Positions 7,916 through 16,131 of a stretch of DNA of 46,376 nucleotides are shown piece by piece. The first letter of the stretch is position 1. Each line of letters begins with the position of its first letter. The translations under genes and the position numbers were made by a program. This DNA is from Actinomycetota bacterium (lineage in GTDB: Bacteria; Actinomycetota; Actinomycetes; Nanopelagicales; Nanopelagicaceae). The stretch is taken from the NCBI GenBank assembly GCA_009726135.1, contig WLIQ01000006.1, positions 1-46,376 on the forward strand, in the 5' to 3' direction. The notes under the pieces were generated by a model. That model searched no databases. It was not told the DNA's origin and was given only the letters and a program-made list of their open reading frames with translations.

Positions 7916-9190
7916 ATGATTGCCGCCATCGCCCCGATTCTCATAGCGATTGCATCCCTTGCGATTCGGTTAATTAATCTGGCAACCCCCAAGGGCTTTG
8001 TCTTCGACGAGGTCTATTACGTTGATGGTGCCAAAGATTTTCTAAAATACGGTGTCGAAGTTGCTGGTAGCAAGCCCGAATTTATTGTCCATCCACCAGT
8101 TGGAAAATGGTTAATTGCCTCAGGAATCAAACTATTCGGAAGTAATGAATTCGGCTGGCGTTTTGCTACCGCGATCTTTGGAACGCTCCTGATCCTGCTC
8201 TTTGCCCGACTAGTACATATTCTTTTTTATTCACCCTTGCTCACTGCTATTGGTGCCTTGCTCATGGCTTGTGATGGATTAGTACTTGTTCATTCACGAA
8301 CTGCATTGCTCGATCTATTTTTGACGTTTTTTGTTTTATTGGCGGTTTATCTCTGGGCGCAAGAAAGACATTGGTTGGCTGCAATCGCAATTGGCTTGGC
8401 AATGGGCACTAAATGGAGCGCACTCTATTACTTGGTTGTTTTACTTTTTATTTCGTTATACAGAATATTCTCAAAGCATCCCTCACGAGATTTACTCAAA
8501 CCAACTATAATTAAATTTATTCAATACGGATTTCTTCCTTTTTTTATCTACGTCGGCACATGGACTGGTTGGTTTATTAGTAATCGTGGATGGGATCGAC
8601 AGTGGTCCTCGAACACTCTCTTCTCGTGGATCCACTATCACGCAGAGATGCTCAACTTTCATACCGGATTAACTGAGAAACATTCTTACCAAGCTAATCC
8701 TTGGAGCTGGATGATCATGGGACGTCCAACATCTTTTTTCTATGCTTCTCCGAAAAACTGTGGGAGCGATAATTGTGCTCAAGAAGTTCTTGCTATAGGG
8801 ACGCCATTATTATGGTGGGCTGGAGTATTCGCAGTCGCAGTTGTTATTGGTTTTTGGTTTCGGGCTCTTGCCAAGCGAACAACTGAGCCCGCGCTCAACT
8901 TAGTTGTTCTTGGAATCACTGCAGGATATTTGCCATGGTTCTTTTTTCAGCAGCGCACGGTATTTACTTTTTATGCAGTAATTTTTGAACCATTCATGAT
9001 TCTTGCAATCATCTATTGCATTAAATTACTTCTTGATAGTTCTTTAAATTCAGGCCTCAGACAAGGCCTTGTTGCTGCATTTGTTGTAATCATTTTCTTG
9101 AATTTTATCTATTTCTTGCCTTTATTTACCGGTGAGGTAATCACATACGATGCATGGTTGCAACGCATGTGGATGAGTTCGTGGATCTAG
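7916..9190 (+). CDS. pmt: protein O-mannosyltransferase (dolichyl/polyprenyl-phosphate-mannose type, GT39)
   Basis: Polytopic membrane enzyme that transfers mannose from polyprenyl-phosphate-mannose to Ser/Thr of exported proteins during Sec export. The catalytic acidic pair is in FDEVYYVDGAK (Asp31, Glu32), followed by VHPPVGKWLI and the HSRTALLDLFL and GTKWSALYY segments typical of GT39. Many transmembrane helices span the 424 aa; mycobacterial homologues are longer. It diverges from rsmI, as in other actinobacteria. ATG start; no ribosome binding site is visible. Confidence 0.92.
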   Translation: MIAAIAPILIAIASLAIRLINLATPKGFVFDEVYYVDGAKDFLKYGVEVAGSKPEFIVHPPVGKWLIASGIKLFGSNEFGWRFATAIFGTLLILLFARLVHILFYSPLLTAIGALLMACDGLVLVHSRTALLDLFLTFFVLLAVYLWAQERHWLAAIAIGLAMGTKWSALYYLVVLLFISLYRIFSKHPSRDLLKPTIIKFIQYGFLPFFIYVGTWTGWFISNRGWDRQWSSNTLFSWIHYHAEMLNFHTGLTEKHSYQANPWSWMIMGRPTSFFYASPKNCGSDNCAQEVLAIGTPLLWWAGVFAVAVVIGFWFRALAKRTTEPALNLVVLGITAGYLPWFFFQQRTVFTFYAVIFEPFMILAIIYCIKLLLDSSLNSGLRQGLVAAFVVIIFLNFIYFLPLFTGEVITYDAWLQRMWMSSWI

Positions 9191-9967
9191 TTATTCGTTA
9201 GAAGCGCGGGCTTGATTTAACCGAGCAACTGCTTCATCCGCGAGTTGTTGATCAAAGATTTCATCACGTGAAGGTGAAGCCGCTGCCAGGGCTTGTCTCT
9301 CAAGCAGTTCTTGCTCTTCACTCCATGCACCAGGAATTGTTAAATCAATAACTCTCTTTGGAATAATCGCTTTTGGCGCACTTACATAAGTAGGTGTTGG
9401 AACTTCTGCTGGCTCCCAAGTTTGGCGTTGAGCAGCAGAACCCTTAGGAAGAAGTACAACTCCTTTAAGTTCACGTTGTGACAAAGGAATCCAATGCTCT
9501 TGTGATGGCTTTGGTGTTACTACTTCTGACAAGTTTGTTGCTGAAACTCCGGCTGTACGGCGATGGAGTTGTTGAACTCGACGATATTGAACTTTATCGG
9601 CGATAGTTTGTCGACGTACATTTGCAATATAAATTAAAATTCCAGTCGTAGGAACTAGTGCGTAAATAAATGGCATCGTATTCATGAACCCACCTACAAG
9701 TGTTGTTGTTAGAGAACCTATAAGGATGAAAAACATTATTCTTCGGCGCATTAAGAGCTGTGCAACTTTTGCTTCACGATCTAGATCTATATGTATTGCT
9801 CCGCTTCCAGATGCTCCATGAGGTGATGAGCTGGCAACAACAATGAGTGCACTCTTAAATCGCTCAACAGATTTTCCAGAAAATTCGTTGCGGTCATGGA
9901 TCCAGCGGGGTGCAAAATATGCGACCCACATACCGATGATCGCAACATAAATAAGTCCGGAAGTCAT
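9191..9967 (-). CDS. SepX/GlpR-like divisome membrane protein
   Basis: From the ATG at 9965-9967 the protein begins MTSGLIYVAIIGMWVAYFAP, closely resembling Streptomyces SepX (also called GlpR in corynebacteria), which has the same N-terminal helix and following basic/acidic segment. I count three hydrophobic segments: one at the N-terminus and a pair near residues 75-120. A long, probably disordered cytosolic tail follows. An upstream TTG (9974-9976) would add three residues. SepX helps stabilise septal FtsZ; GlpR is the membrane receptor for the gephyrin-like protein Glp. Synteny with the MoeA-like gene and rimJ supports this strongly. Its stop adjoins the pmt stop. Confidence 0.8.
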   Translation of the reverse strand: MTSGLIYVAIIGMWVAYFAPRWIHDRNEFSGKSVERFKSALIVVASSSPHGASGSGAIHIDLDREAKVAQLLMRRRIMFFILIGSLTTTLVGGFMNTMPFIYALVPTTGILIYIANVRRQTIADKVQYRRVQQLHRRTAGVSATNLSEVVTPKPSQEHWIPLSQRELKGVVLLPKGSAAQRQTWEPAEVPTPTYVSAPKAIIPKRVIDLTIPGAWSEEQELLERQALAAASPSRDEIFDQQLADEAVARLNQARASNE

Positions 9968-10015
9968 GATGAGCAAAGATAAAGGATTTCGCGTGAATTT
10001 CTTGGGATTTAGAGC

Positions 10016-10588
10016 CTACTTAATGGAGGGATTTTCTTTAACAAATACGACGTGGTCTCTCCAGGCACCGCCGATGTGCAAATACCGCGGCCTTTCGCCT
10101 TCAAAAATGTAGTCAGCTTTTTCAGCCACTCGCCGCGACGCTGCGTTCTCAGGGCGTATGTTGATTTCGATTCTATGCAGATTGAGGGCTGAAAATGAAT
10201 ACTCTGTAAGTGCACTCACCGCTTGGGTAGTAAATCCCCGATTGGCATAGTTTTTATCAATCCAATAGCCAATATGACCGCCCCGCAGAGCTCCATAAAT
10301 TACTCCGCCCAGTGAAATTTGGCCGATTAAATTGCGCTCATGCCAAATGGCAAATGAAAATGAGCGGTTTTGCCTAGCTTCAGAGTTAAGCGTTCGGACC
10401 ATTTCAAAAAATGAAGGAAGCGGATTGGATTCCTCTACTTCGGAAATAATGGGAATTGTTGCTTCCCATGGCGCTAACCATTCACGATTTTCACTTCGGA
10501 CATTATTCCAGTGAGTTCGATCTCGAAACCTAAGGGCTTGCAGACGCAGATCTGGGGTTTTAATAACTACTGGCCAAGTGCTCATCAT
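10016..10588 (-). CDS. RimJ-like GNAT N-acetyltransferase
   Basis: A 190-aa GNAT protein of the RimJ/RimL type. The acetyl-CoA region contains LIGQISLGGVIYGALRGGHIGYWIDK split by the usual beta4-alpha3 turn, and LTEYSFSALNLHRIEINIRP matches the family core. The family acetylates N-termini of ribosomal or other proteins; the target is unknown. Two adjacent ATGs open the gene (10586-10588 is the first). It sits between the MoeA-like gene and the SepX-like gene, a position kept from Streptomyces to Mycobacterium (compare Rv0994-Rv0996), so a division-related role is possible. Confidence 0.85.
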   Translation of the reverse strand: MMSTWPVVIKTPDLRLQALRFRDRTHWNNVRSENREWLAPWEATIPIISEVEESNPLPSFFEMVRTLNSEARQNRSFSFAIWHERNLIGQISLGGVIYGALRGGHIGYWIDKNYANRGFTTQAVSALTEYSFSALNLHRIEINIRPENAASRRVAEKADYIFEGERPRYLHIGGAWRDHVVFVKENPSIK

Positions 10589-10595
10589 CGCGAAC

Positions 10596-11507
10596 CTAAA
10601 TGTATCTGCGCTCTAAGACTACGACTGTAACTTCATCGCCAGCCTTGAAGTGAGTCTCTTTTTCGCCTACTGCTATGAAAGCATTGGCATCAGAGAGTGA
10701 GGAAATTTCTTCCTGATGTTCTAATGGGAGTACAGATTTTCCATTCTCAGAAAGTGAAGCTCGAATATATGAGCGCATTCCCTTTGATGACTCTATTGCC
10801 TTTTCTAATTTCGCTTTAACACTTGGGCGGTGAATTGTTGCGGCACCGAGCATCGTGCGAATCATAGGACGAACAAAAAGTTCAAAAGAAATATAAGAAG
10901 CAATCGGATCTCCTGGCAGAGTCACTACAGGAGTTTTATCTGGACCAATAAGGCCAAAATTATGGCGCCCACTCATTTCAATCGCTAAATCTACAGTTGT
11001 AATTTCCCCCATATTTGAAATTGTCCGTGTGATTAAATCAAATGAATCATCATGGCGTTCACCTGAAATGATTATTAAATCTGCCCGTACTAATTGATCC
11101 TCAATCAGATTCTGTAACTGTGCTTCATCATCTGGAATTGAATGCACCCGGTATGCAACTGCGCCGACTTCACGCACAGCAGTTGTGAGCATCCATGAAT
11201 TAGTTTCATACTCTTCGTCATCTTTGAGCGTTTTACCAGGTTCAACTAAATCTGGTCCAGCTGACATAACTACTACACGTGGGTGCGGTCTAGTTGGCAA
11301 GTGGTCTCGCCCAATCGATGCGGCTAAGCCAATTTGTGTGGAACGTATGCGGCTGCCTGCCTTCATTACTAATCGCTCACCAGCATAAATATCTTCGGAC
11401 AAGGTTGCTCCGTGTGCATCCAACAGCGGCATCTCAAAGGAATCAAGTGGTTTACAGATCGCCAAAAGTGAAGTCAAAAACTCATCAACCCTCGTGTGCT
11501 CTGCCAT
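10596..11507 (-). CDS. shortened MoeA-like protein, probable gephyrin-like division protein Glp
   Basis: MoeA/gephyrin-related protein of only 303 aa; MoeA is usually about 400. The N-terminal piece (to about residue 45) runs directly into KAGSRIRSTQIGLAASIGR, so the FDNSAMDGYA region and all of domain II are missing. The MogA-like domain III (about 75-220) and domain IV (about 225-303) remain, including LPGDPIASYISF. The molybdate-insertion loop, normally SGGxSxGxxD, reads SGERHDDSFD. I infer loss of cofactor synthesis and a structural role as Glp, which binds FtsZ and GlpR in corynebacteria. A GTG at 11511-11513 is an alternative start. A TATGGT box 6 nt before the ATG suggests a leaderless mRNA. 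Confidence 0.78.
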   Translation of the reverse strand: MAEHTRVDEFLTSLLAICKPLDSFEMPLLDAHGATLSEDIYAGERLVMKAGSRIRSTQIGLAASIGRDHLPTRPHPRVVVMSAGPDLVEPGKTLKDDEEYETNSWMLTTAVREVGAVAYRVHSIPDDEAQLQNLIEDQLVRADLIIISGERHDDSFDLITRTISNMGEITTVDLAIEMSGRHNFGLIGPDKTPVVTLPGDPIASYISFELFVRPMIRTMLGAATIHRPSVKAKLEKAIESSKGMRSYIRASLSENGKSVLPLEHQEEISSLSDANAFIAVGEKETHFKAGDEVTVVVLERRYI

Positions 11508-11574
11508 AATCACACCATACTGTTTGCAGTTAGGAATCTTGGGGATTTAGGCGTGGAAATATGAAGGGGCATCA

Positions 11575-12123
11575 ATGAATCAGAACACACTCAAAAAACA
11601 GATGCGGGAACGCTACCGTCGCGAACGGATTCAAAAATTCATGCCTTCCAACTTCAATGTTATTTTGAAATGCCCAGAAATCGTAGCTGCTAGGACTATC
11701 TGCTCATATTTTTCATATGACGAAGAGCCAAGCACGACCGAGATTAATCAGGCATTTTTGAAAGATGGAAAAAAACTTCTATTGCCGCGTGTTATAGGTT
11801 CAGAGATCGAATGGGTTCAGTGGAATGGCGATGAAAGTGCGTTAAAGATTACAAAGAAATTAACTGAACCAATCGGACCAGCAGTTTCAGATACTAGTGA
11901 TGTTGGCGCAGTTGTCACTCCTGCGCTTCGAATTGATCAAGAAGGATTTCGAATGGGACAAGGTGGTGGCTTCTATGATCGCGCTCTACCTACTTTACCG
12001 GGATGGAAAATTGGCTTAGTTCATGCGGGTGAATTAACAAGTGAAACACTGCCACGCGAATCGCATGACATCGCATTAGACGCTGCGGCAACGCCATCGC
12101 TGGTTATTCGATTTAATCGTTAG
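11575..12123 (+). CDS. 5-formyltetrahydrofolate cyclo-ligase
   Basis: Converts 5-formyl-THF to 5,10-methenyl-THF with ATP, recycling a folate dead-end product. The conserved C-terminal signature RMGQGGGFYDR is present, with TPALRIDQEG just before it. The N-terminus has the basic substrate-binding start LKKQMRERYRRER. Length 182 aa is normal. The ATG has GAAGGGG 5 nt upstream. It diverges from the MoeA-like gene, as the mycobacterial homologue does. The 3' end overlaps the convergent acyl-CoA dehydrogenase gene by 11 nt. Confidence 0.93.
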   Translation: MNQNTLKKQMRERYRRERIQKFMPSNFNVILKCPEIVAARTICSYFSYDEEPSTTEINQAFLKDGKKLLLPRVIGSEIEWVQWNGDESALKITKKLTEPIGPAVSDTSDVGAVVTPALRIDQEGFRMGQGGGFYDRALPTLPGWKIGLVHAGELTSETLPRESHDIALDAAATPSLVIRFNR

Positions 12124-13258
12124 GTAAATTACGCGCCATAACAATGCGTTGAATTTGATTTGTTCCTTCATAAATTTGAGTCAACTTTGCATCGCGCATC
12201 ATTCGTTCAACTGGATAATCTGAAACATAACCATACCCACCCAAAATCTGGACAGCGTCAGTTGTTACTTTCATCGCAGTGTCACTAGCGAAACATTTGC
12301 TTGCTGCCGAGAAGAAACGCAAATCCTTTTCACCGCTTTCACTCTTTGATGCGGCCACATAAGTCAATTGGCGGGCAGCTTCAATGTTCATCGCCATATC
12401 TGCCAACATAAATTGAATACCTTGAAAATCGAAGATCTCTTTACCGAACTGTTTACGCTCATGAGCATACTGCGTGGCAATATCTAATGCTCCTTGAGCA
12501 ATACCGACTGCTTGAGCTGCAATAGTGATGCGTGTGTGATCAAGGGTGTTCATGGCTAGCATAAATCCCTCACCGACTTCACTGATTCGTCGATCATCTG
12601 CCAATTTCACATTGTCGAAATAAACTTCACGCGTTGGAGATCCTCTAAATCCCATCTTCTTTTCTGGTGCACCAAATGAAACTCCCGAATCTGATTTTTC
12701 AACCACAAAAGCAGTTATTCCTTTTGAACCTAGTGAGGCATCGCCTTGAGCAATAACAGTGTAAAACTCGGATACGCCAGCGTTTGAAATCCACTTCTTG
12801 CTGCCATTGAGAATCCATCCATCACCATCGCGTTCTACTTTCGTGCGAAGTGCAGATGCATCAGAGCCTGCGTCAGATTCTGATAAACAATAAGAAAAGC
12901 CTTTGCCTTGCGCTAACTGTGATAACCAACGTTGCTTTTGCTCTTTATTACCACCAAGAATTAAGGGAAGTGAACCAAGTTTATTCACTGCAGGTATTAA
13001 TGATGCAGCAGCACAAACGCGTGCAACTTCTTCGATGATGATTACTACCGCTAAAGCATCTGCGCCATCGCCACCAAATTCAGTAGGTACGTGCGCGGCA
13101 GATAGACCTGCTTTATTTAGTGCATCGGACGCTTCCTGCGGGAATCGATGGTCTTCGTCAACTGCTTTAGCAAATGGCGCGATTTCTTTCTCAGCTAAGG
13201 CTCGCACACTTGCGCGCAAGTCTCTGTATTCACTTGGAATATCAAAAAGTTTTTCCAT
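12113..13258 (-). CDS. acyl-CoA dehydrogenase
   Basis: FAD enzyme that oxidises acyl-CoA to 2-enoyl-CoA in fatty-acid or branched-chain amino-acid breakdown. Family motifs are clear: CLSESDAGSDASAL, NGSKKWISNAG, HERKQFGKEIFDFQ and the C-terminal QIYEGTNQIQRIV, where Glu364 is the likely catalytic base. Length 381 aa is usual for short-/medium-chain types; the substrate cannot be read from sequence. Its ATG shares one base with the stop of the upstream copD-ctaG gene (TAATG), so it is cotranscribed with a copper/oxidase assembly pair, an unexpected partner. Confidence 0.93.
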   Translation of the reverse strand: MEKLFDIPSEYRDLRASVRALAEKEIAPFAKAVDEDHRFPQEASDALNKAGLSAAHVPTEFGGDGADALAVVIIIEEVARVCAAASLIPAVNKLGSLPLILGGNKEQKQRWLSQLAQGKGFSYCLSESDAGSDASALRTKVERDGDGWILNGSKKWISNAGVSEFYTVIAQGDASLGSKGITAFVVEKSDSGVSFGAPEKKMGFRGSPTREVYFDNVKLADDRRISEVGEGFMLAMNTLDHTRITIAAQAVGIAQGALDIATQYAHERKQFGKEIFDFQGIQFMLADMAMNIEAARQLTYVAASKSESGEKDLRFFSAASKCFASDTAMKVTTDAVQILGGYGYVSDYPVERMMRDAKLTQIYEGTNQIQRIVMARNLPND

Positions 13259-15105
13259 TAGTTCTCACTCCTATCGCGTTGTGCTAAATCTTGTAAATAC
13301 TTGTTATACGTTGCTAAATCATCGGGCTGACCCATCGCCGCAGCCCGCTCTGTATTCTTGTCGATTCTCTTTGTTTCGCGCGAATCATCGCGCATCCAAC
13401 TAATGAAGGTTGCAACTAACGCTAGCAAAATCGGAATTTCACCCATTGCCCAGGCTATTGAGGCTCCGATGCGCTGGTCTGCTAAAAGATCAGTGAGCCA
13501 TGGAGACTTGAGTGATGCAAAATATCCTCCATCGATAAGCGTTGACTCAGACATCAGGGCTATCGAGAAGAATGCATGAATGCTCATTGCTGCAAATAAA
13601 ATCACAATGCGAACTAAATGTGGAACTCGACGAGGATTTGGATCTATCCCAATAATTACATGGAAGAAAAGGATTCCAGCAAGTAGAAAATGAATGTTCA
13701 TAAAGAGATGGCCCACGTGGGACTGCATGAGTGAACCAAAAAGATTGGTGAAGTAAAGAACAAATAATGATCCGTCAAAGAATGCTAGAGCTACTAACGG
13801 ATTGGTATAAAAAACGGCTAACTTAGAGTGCAAAGCGGCAAGCAGTGAACCTCTTACCCCACGTTCATCAGTATTTCTTGCTTGGGGCAAAGTGCGTAAG
13901 GCCAAAGTAATAGGTGCACCTAGGACTATTCCAATTGGTGCGATCATTCCTAGAATCATGTGCGCCACCATGTGATAAGAAAATGCAAAATGTGCGTATA
14001 AACCAAGACCACCACTAGTTGCAAAATCTATTGCTGCAATTGCCAGTGAAAAAGAAACTGTGCGACCAACTGGCCATTTATCACCACGTTTAGTGAGCAC
14101 AACAACACCTTTTATATACAGGGCAACTGCGGTGATAAGTAAGCCAATCATTAAAGCATCTGGCTCATACCCAAGAAAAATTCGGCTCCACGTTGGCGCA
14201 GGCGGTGAAGCAATACCTGCAACTGATAACGCCGGATCGAACTTTGGACGCTCTGGACGAATTGGCGCTTGATTTGATGACAACCACGCACCCATTGCAA
14301 CTGTCACTACCATGACAAGGCTTTCTGCAAATATTAAACGCGCAAAGCCTTTCCAATCGATTGAATCTCGTACTGCTAAATTCTTGCGATGCAAATACCC
14401 AATAAAAATCAAAATAATTGTTAGCACTACTTTTCCAATAACTACCCAGGCATAAGTCGTATTCCATGCTTGTTTGAAATCTAATCTCGCCCAAGCATTA
14501 ACCGTTCCACTTGCGACAACAGCAATGGCTGCCCAAAGGGCTAAAACGCTAAAACGGGGAACTGCTACAGGGCGATCTTCTGGATCAAGTATTGCAAGAG
14601 TTATGACGCCACCAACCCATAAGGAAAGTGCAACAACATGGATAAATAGAGATCCAATTGCCAAGGAGTGCGAACCACTAGAGGCTGAGTGACTCTGAAA
14701 AATTGGGGCGGTTAATCCGATTAATGTAAGTATAAGTAGAACAATTACGGTTAACACCTTGTTTATTCTGGTTGAGACTGCCGTTACAAATAAGGCAACA
14801 ATGGATTGAAATAGTAAGTACTGGCCAAGAGTTACTTGTGTAATGAATGAACGCAATACTGTTGAATCTAGGGCTACCGAAAGTGGTTGATCTAAAATTA
14901 TTGCAAGAGTAAAAACAATTGTTCCAACGCTTCCTATAAACCAAGTCAGTCCTGATATCCACAACATTGTGCGCAGTTTTTGGGATGAAGTTGAAAGTTT
15001 TCCATGGGCATCAAGAAGCAAAAAGCCCATTGCCAGAAGTGTTCCAACTACTGCAAAACTACCGATAAGGGATAGATATTTAAAAACTGTGCTTAAAGCA
15101 ATCAT
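13258..15105 (-). CDS. fused CopD copper-import domain and CtaG cytochrome c oxidase assembly domain
   Basis: A 615-aa polytopic membrane protein. Roughly residues 1-300 form a CopD-type domain (helices with SLFIHVVALSLWVGGVITL and ASGTVNAWARL). About 310-570 form a caa3-type CtaG domain rich in histidines in membrane segments (FAFSYHMVAHMILGMIAP, VGHLFMNIHFLLAG, HVIIGIDPNPRR). The tail is charged and cytosolic. The family is thought to move copper across the membrane and supply it to cytochrome c oxidase. Its start overlaps the CopC-like stop by 4 nt, and its stop overlaps the acyl-CoA dehydrogenase start. Confidence 0.9.
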   Translation of the reverse strand: MIALSTVFKYLSLIGSFAVVGTLLAMGFLLLDAHGKLSTSSQKLRTMLWISGLTWFIGSVGTIVFTLAIILDQPLSVALDSTVLRSFITQVTLGQYLLFQSIVALFVTAVSTRINKVLTVIVLLILTLIGLTAPIFQSHSASSGSHSLAIGSLFIHVVALSLWVGGVITLAILDPEDRPVAVPRFSVLALWAAIAVVASGTVNAWARLDFKQAWNTTYAWVVIGKVVLTIILIFIGYLHRKNLAVRDSIDWKGFARLIFAESLVMVVTVAMGAWLSSNQAPIRPERPKFDPALSVAGIASPPAPTWSRIFLGYEPDALMIGLLITAVALYIKGVVVLTKRGDKWPVGRTVSFSLAIAAIDFATSGGLGLYAHFAFSYHMVAHMILGMIAPIGIVLGAPITLALRTLPQARNTDERGVRGSLLAALHSKLAVFYTNPLVALAFFDGSLFVLYFTNLFGSLMQSHVGHLFMNIHFLLAGILFFHVIIGIDPNPRRVPHLVRIVILFAAMSIHAFFSIALMSESTLIDGGYFASLKSPWLTDLLADQRIGASIAWAMGEIPILLALVATFISWMRDDSRETKRIDKNTERAAAMGQPDDLATYNKYLQDLAQRDRSEN

Positions 15106-15632
15106 CGGTCCCTAAATAGTTTTCTTGCATACAGTACAAGTCCAATGAGGACAAAAAAAGCGACTACTAGAATAAAAATGATAAATACATTAGTACCCCA
15201 GCTACTACTTGCCGGAGTTTGTGATTGCGTAGGAGTCGGGGAAGGCTCATTGGGAGTAATCACACTTGGGGCAGAAAAATTAAATGTAAATGAACCCTCT
15301 AATGGAACATCTCCCTCTGAATATAAAACATAAGAAACGCGATAAATTCCTGAATCGGCTAATGATTTTAATCCAATGGTTGCAGTTACATCATTAACAG
15401 TGAGAGTTCCATCATCAACTCGAACACCGGCTGGATCTGTCACAACTATTTCATTTGCATCAGGTAGAAGTGCCAGTTGAGATGTGAGAGTGATGGAAGT
15501 GGGGGCTGTTGTGACTGTTGATCCACTTATTGGTGATGTAGTAATAAGAGAATTAGCGTTAGCCGATGAAATGCCAATAAAGCCGAATAGGGCTAAAGCC
15601 GCAAATAATCGTGTGGTTCGTGTGATCTTCAC
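15102..15632 (-). CDS. CopC-like secreted, membrane-anchored protein lacking copper ligands
   Basis: 176 aa: signal peptide (1-25, cleavage after SSANA), a beta-sandwich domain of the CopC family (about 26-120: TTSPISGSTVTTAPTSITLT, GIYRVSYVLYSEGD, GSFTFNF), a Pro/Ser/Thr linker and a C-terminal helix (about 147-168). Canonical CopC binds Cu(II) through the mature N-terminal His and the Asp/His of SADGHPV. Here the mature N-terminus is Asn-Ser, the second site reads SEGDVPL, and the whole protein has no His or Cys. Classical copper binding is therefore unlikely. It may only partner CopD, whose gene it overlaps by 4 nt. Confidence 0.85.
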   Translation of the reverse strand: MKITRTTRLFAALALFGFIGISSANANSLITTSPISGSTVTTAPTSITLTSQLALLPDANEIVVTDPAGVRVDDGTLTVNDVTATIGLKSLADSGIYRVSYVLYSEGDVPLEGSFTFNFSAPSVITPNEPSPTPTQSQTPASSSWGTNVFIIFILVVAFFVLIGLVLYARKLFRDR

Positions 15633-15736
15633 TTAGCTTCCCCTTCGTAGCTTGGCTCTAAATTCGCGCCAATCGTCTCACTTCTTTAGACTTGGCATCT
15701 ACCCTTTTTGGGTCACAATTATGAATCGGAGGGTCA

Positions 15737-15985
15737 GTGCCTACATATCAATATGCATGTAACGCCTGTGCCCACGAATTTGAAGCTTTTCAATCTTTCA
15801 GTGATGCCTCTTTAACCCAATGCCCTGAGTGCAAAGGTGAAATTCGAAAGGTTTACTCCGCGGTCGGAGTAGTTTTTAAAGGCTCAGGATTTTATAAAAC
15901 TGATTCAGCAAAAAAGACAACTGCAAGTGAACCCGTTAAAACAGAACCTGCGCCTGCTGCACCGGCAGCGCCTAAGGCAGATTAA
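15737..15985 (+). CDS. FmdB-family zinc ribbon protein, Ruc-like
   Basis: 82 aa starting at GTG (15737), with GGAGGG about 6 nt upstream. The N-terminal zinc ribbon has Cys8, Cys11, Cys29 and Cys32, followed by AVGVVFKGSGFYKTDS and a disordered Pro/Ala/Lys tail. This closely matches Mycobacterium Rv0991c (Ruc), a redox-activated chaperone with the same layout and a locus also near 5-FCL, moeA and rimJ. Zinc release under oxidation is plausible but inferred. Confidence 0.85.
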   Translation: MPTYQYACNACAHEFEAFQSFSDASLTQCPECKGEIRKVYSAVGVVFKGSGFYKTDSAKKTTASEPVKTEPAPAAPAAPKAD

Positions 15986-16098
15986 TCCTCGTGATGTGGC
16001 GGCTTATCTGATTTCATCTCTTCTTCGCGCCGTAGTTGTTCTGCAGCGGCTTCAGGATCAATCTCATCTGAAGTCGTTTTAGGAAAGAGTTCGCTCAC
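15982..16098 (-). CDS. hypothetical 38-aa charged peptide
   Basis: The gap between the fmdB-like gene and the MMPL gene holds an ORF on the minus strand from GTG (16096-16098). The product begins VSELFPKTTSDEIDPEAAAE and ends in KSDKPPHHED, rich in Glu, Lys and Asp. AGAGGT about 12 nt upstream could serve as a ribosome binding site. The stop overlaps the fmdB stop by 4 nt (shared TTAA), the tight convergent packing seen elsewhere here. No family recognised; amphipathic or disordered, no membrane segment. Confidence 0.5.
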   Translation of the reverse strand: MSELFPKTTSDEIDPEAAAEQLRREEEMKSDKPPHHED

Positions 16099-16131
16099 AA
16101 GTTTAAGTCTACCTCTAAAGGAGTATGTAAC

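Noticed and set aside
10596-11507. Functional molybdopterin molybdenumtransferase
   Set aside because: Domain II, the FDNSAMDGYA region and the SGGxSxGxxD loop are missing or degenerate, and no other Moco gene is nearby.
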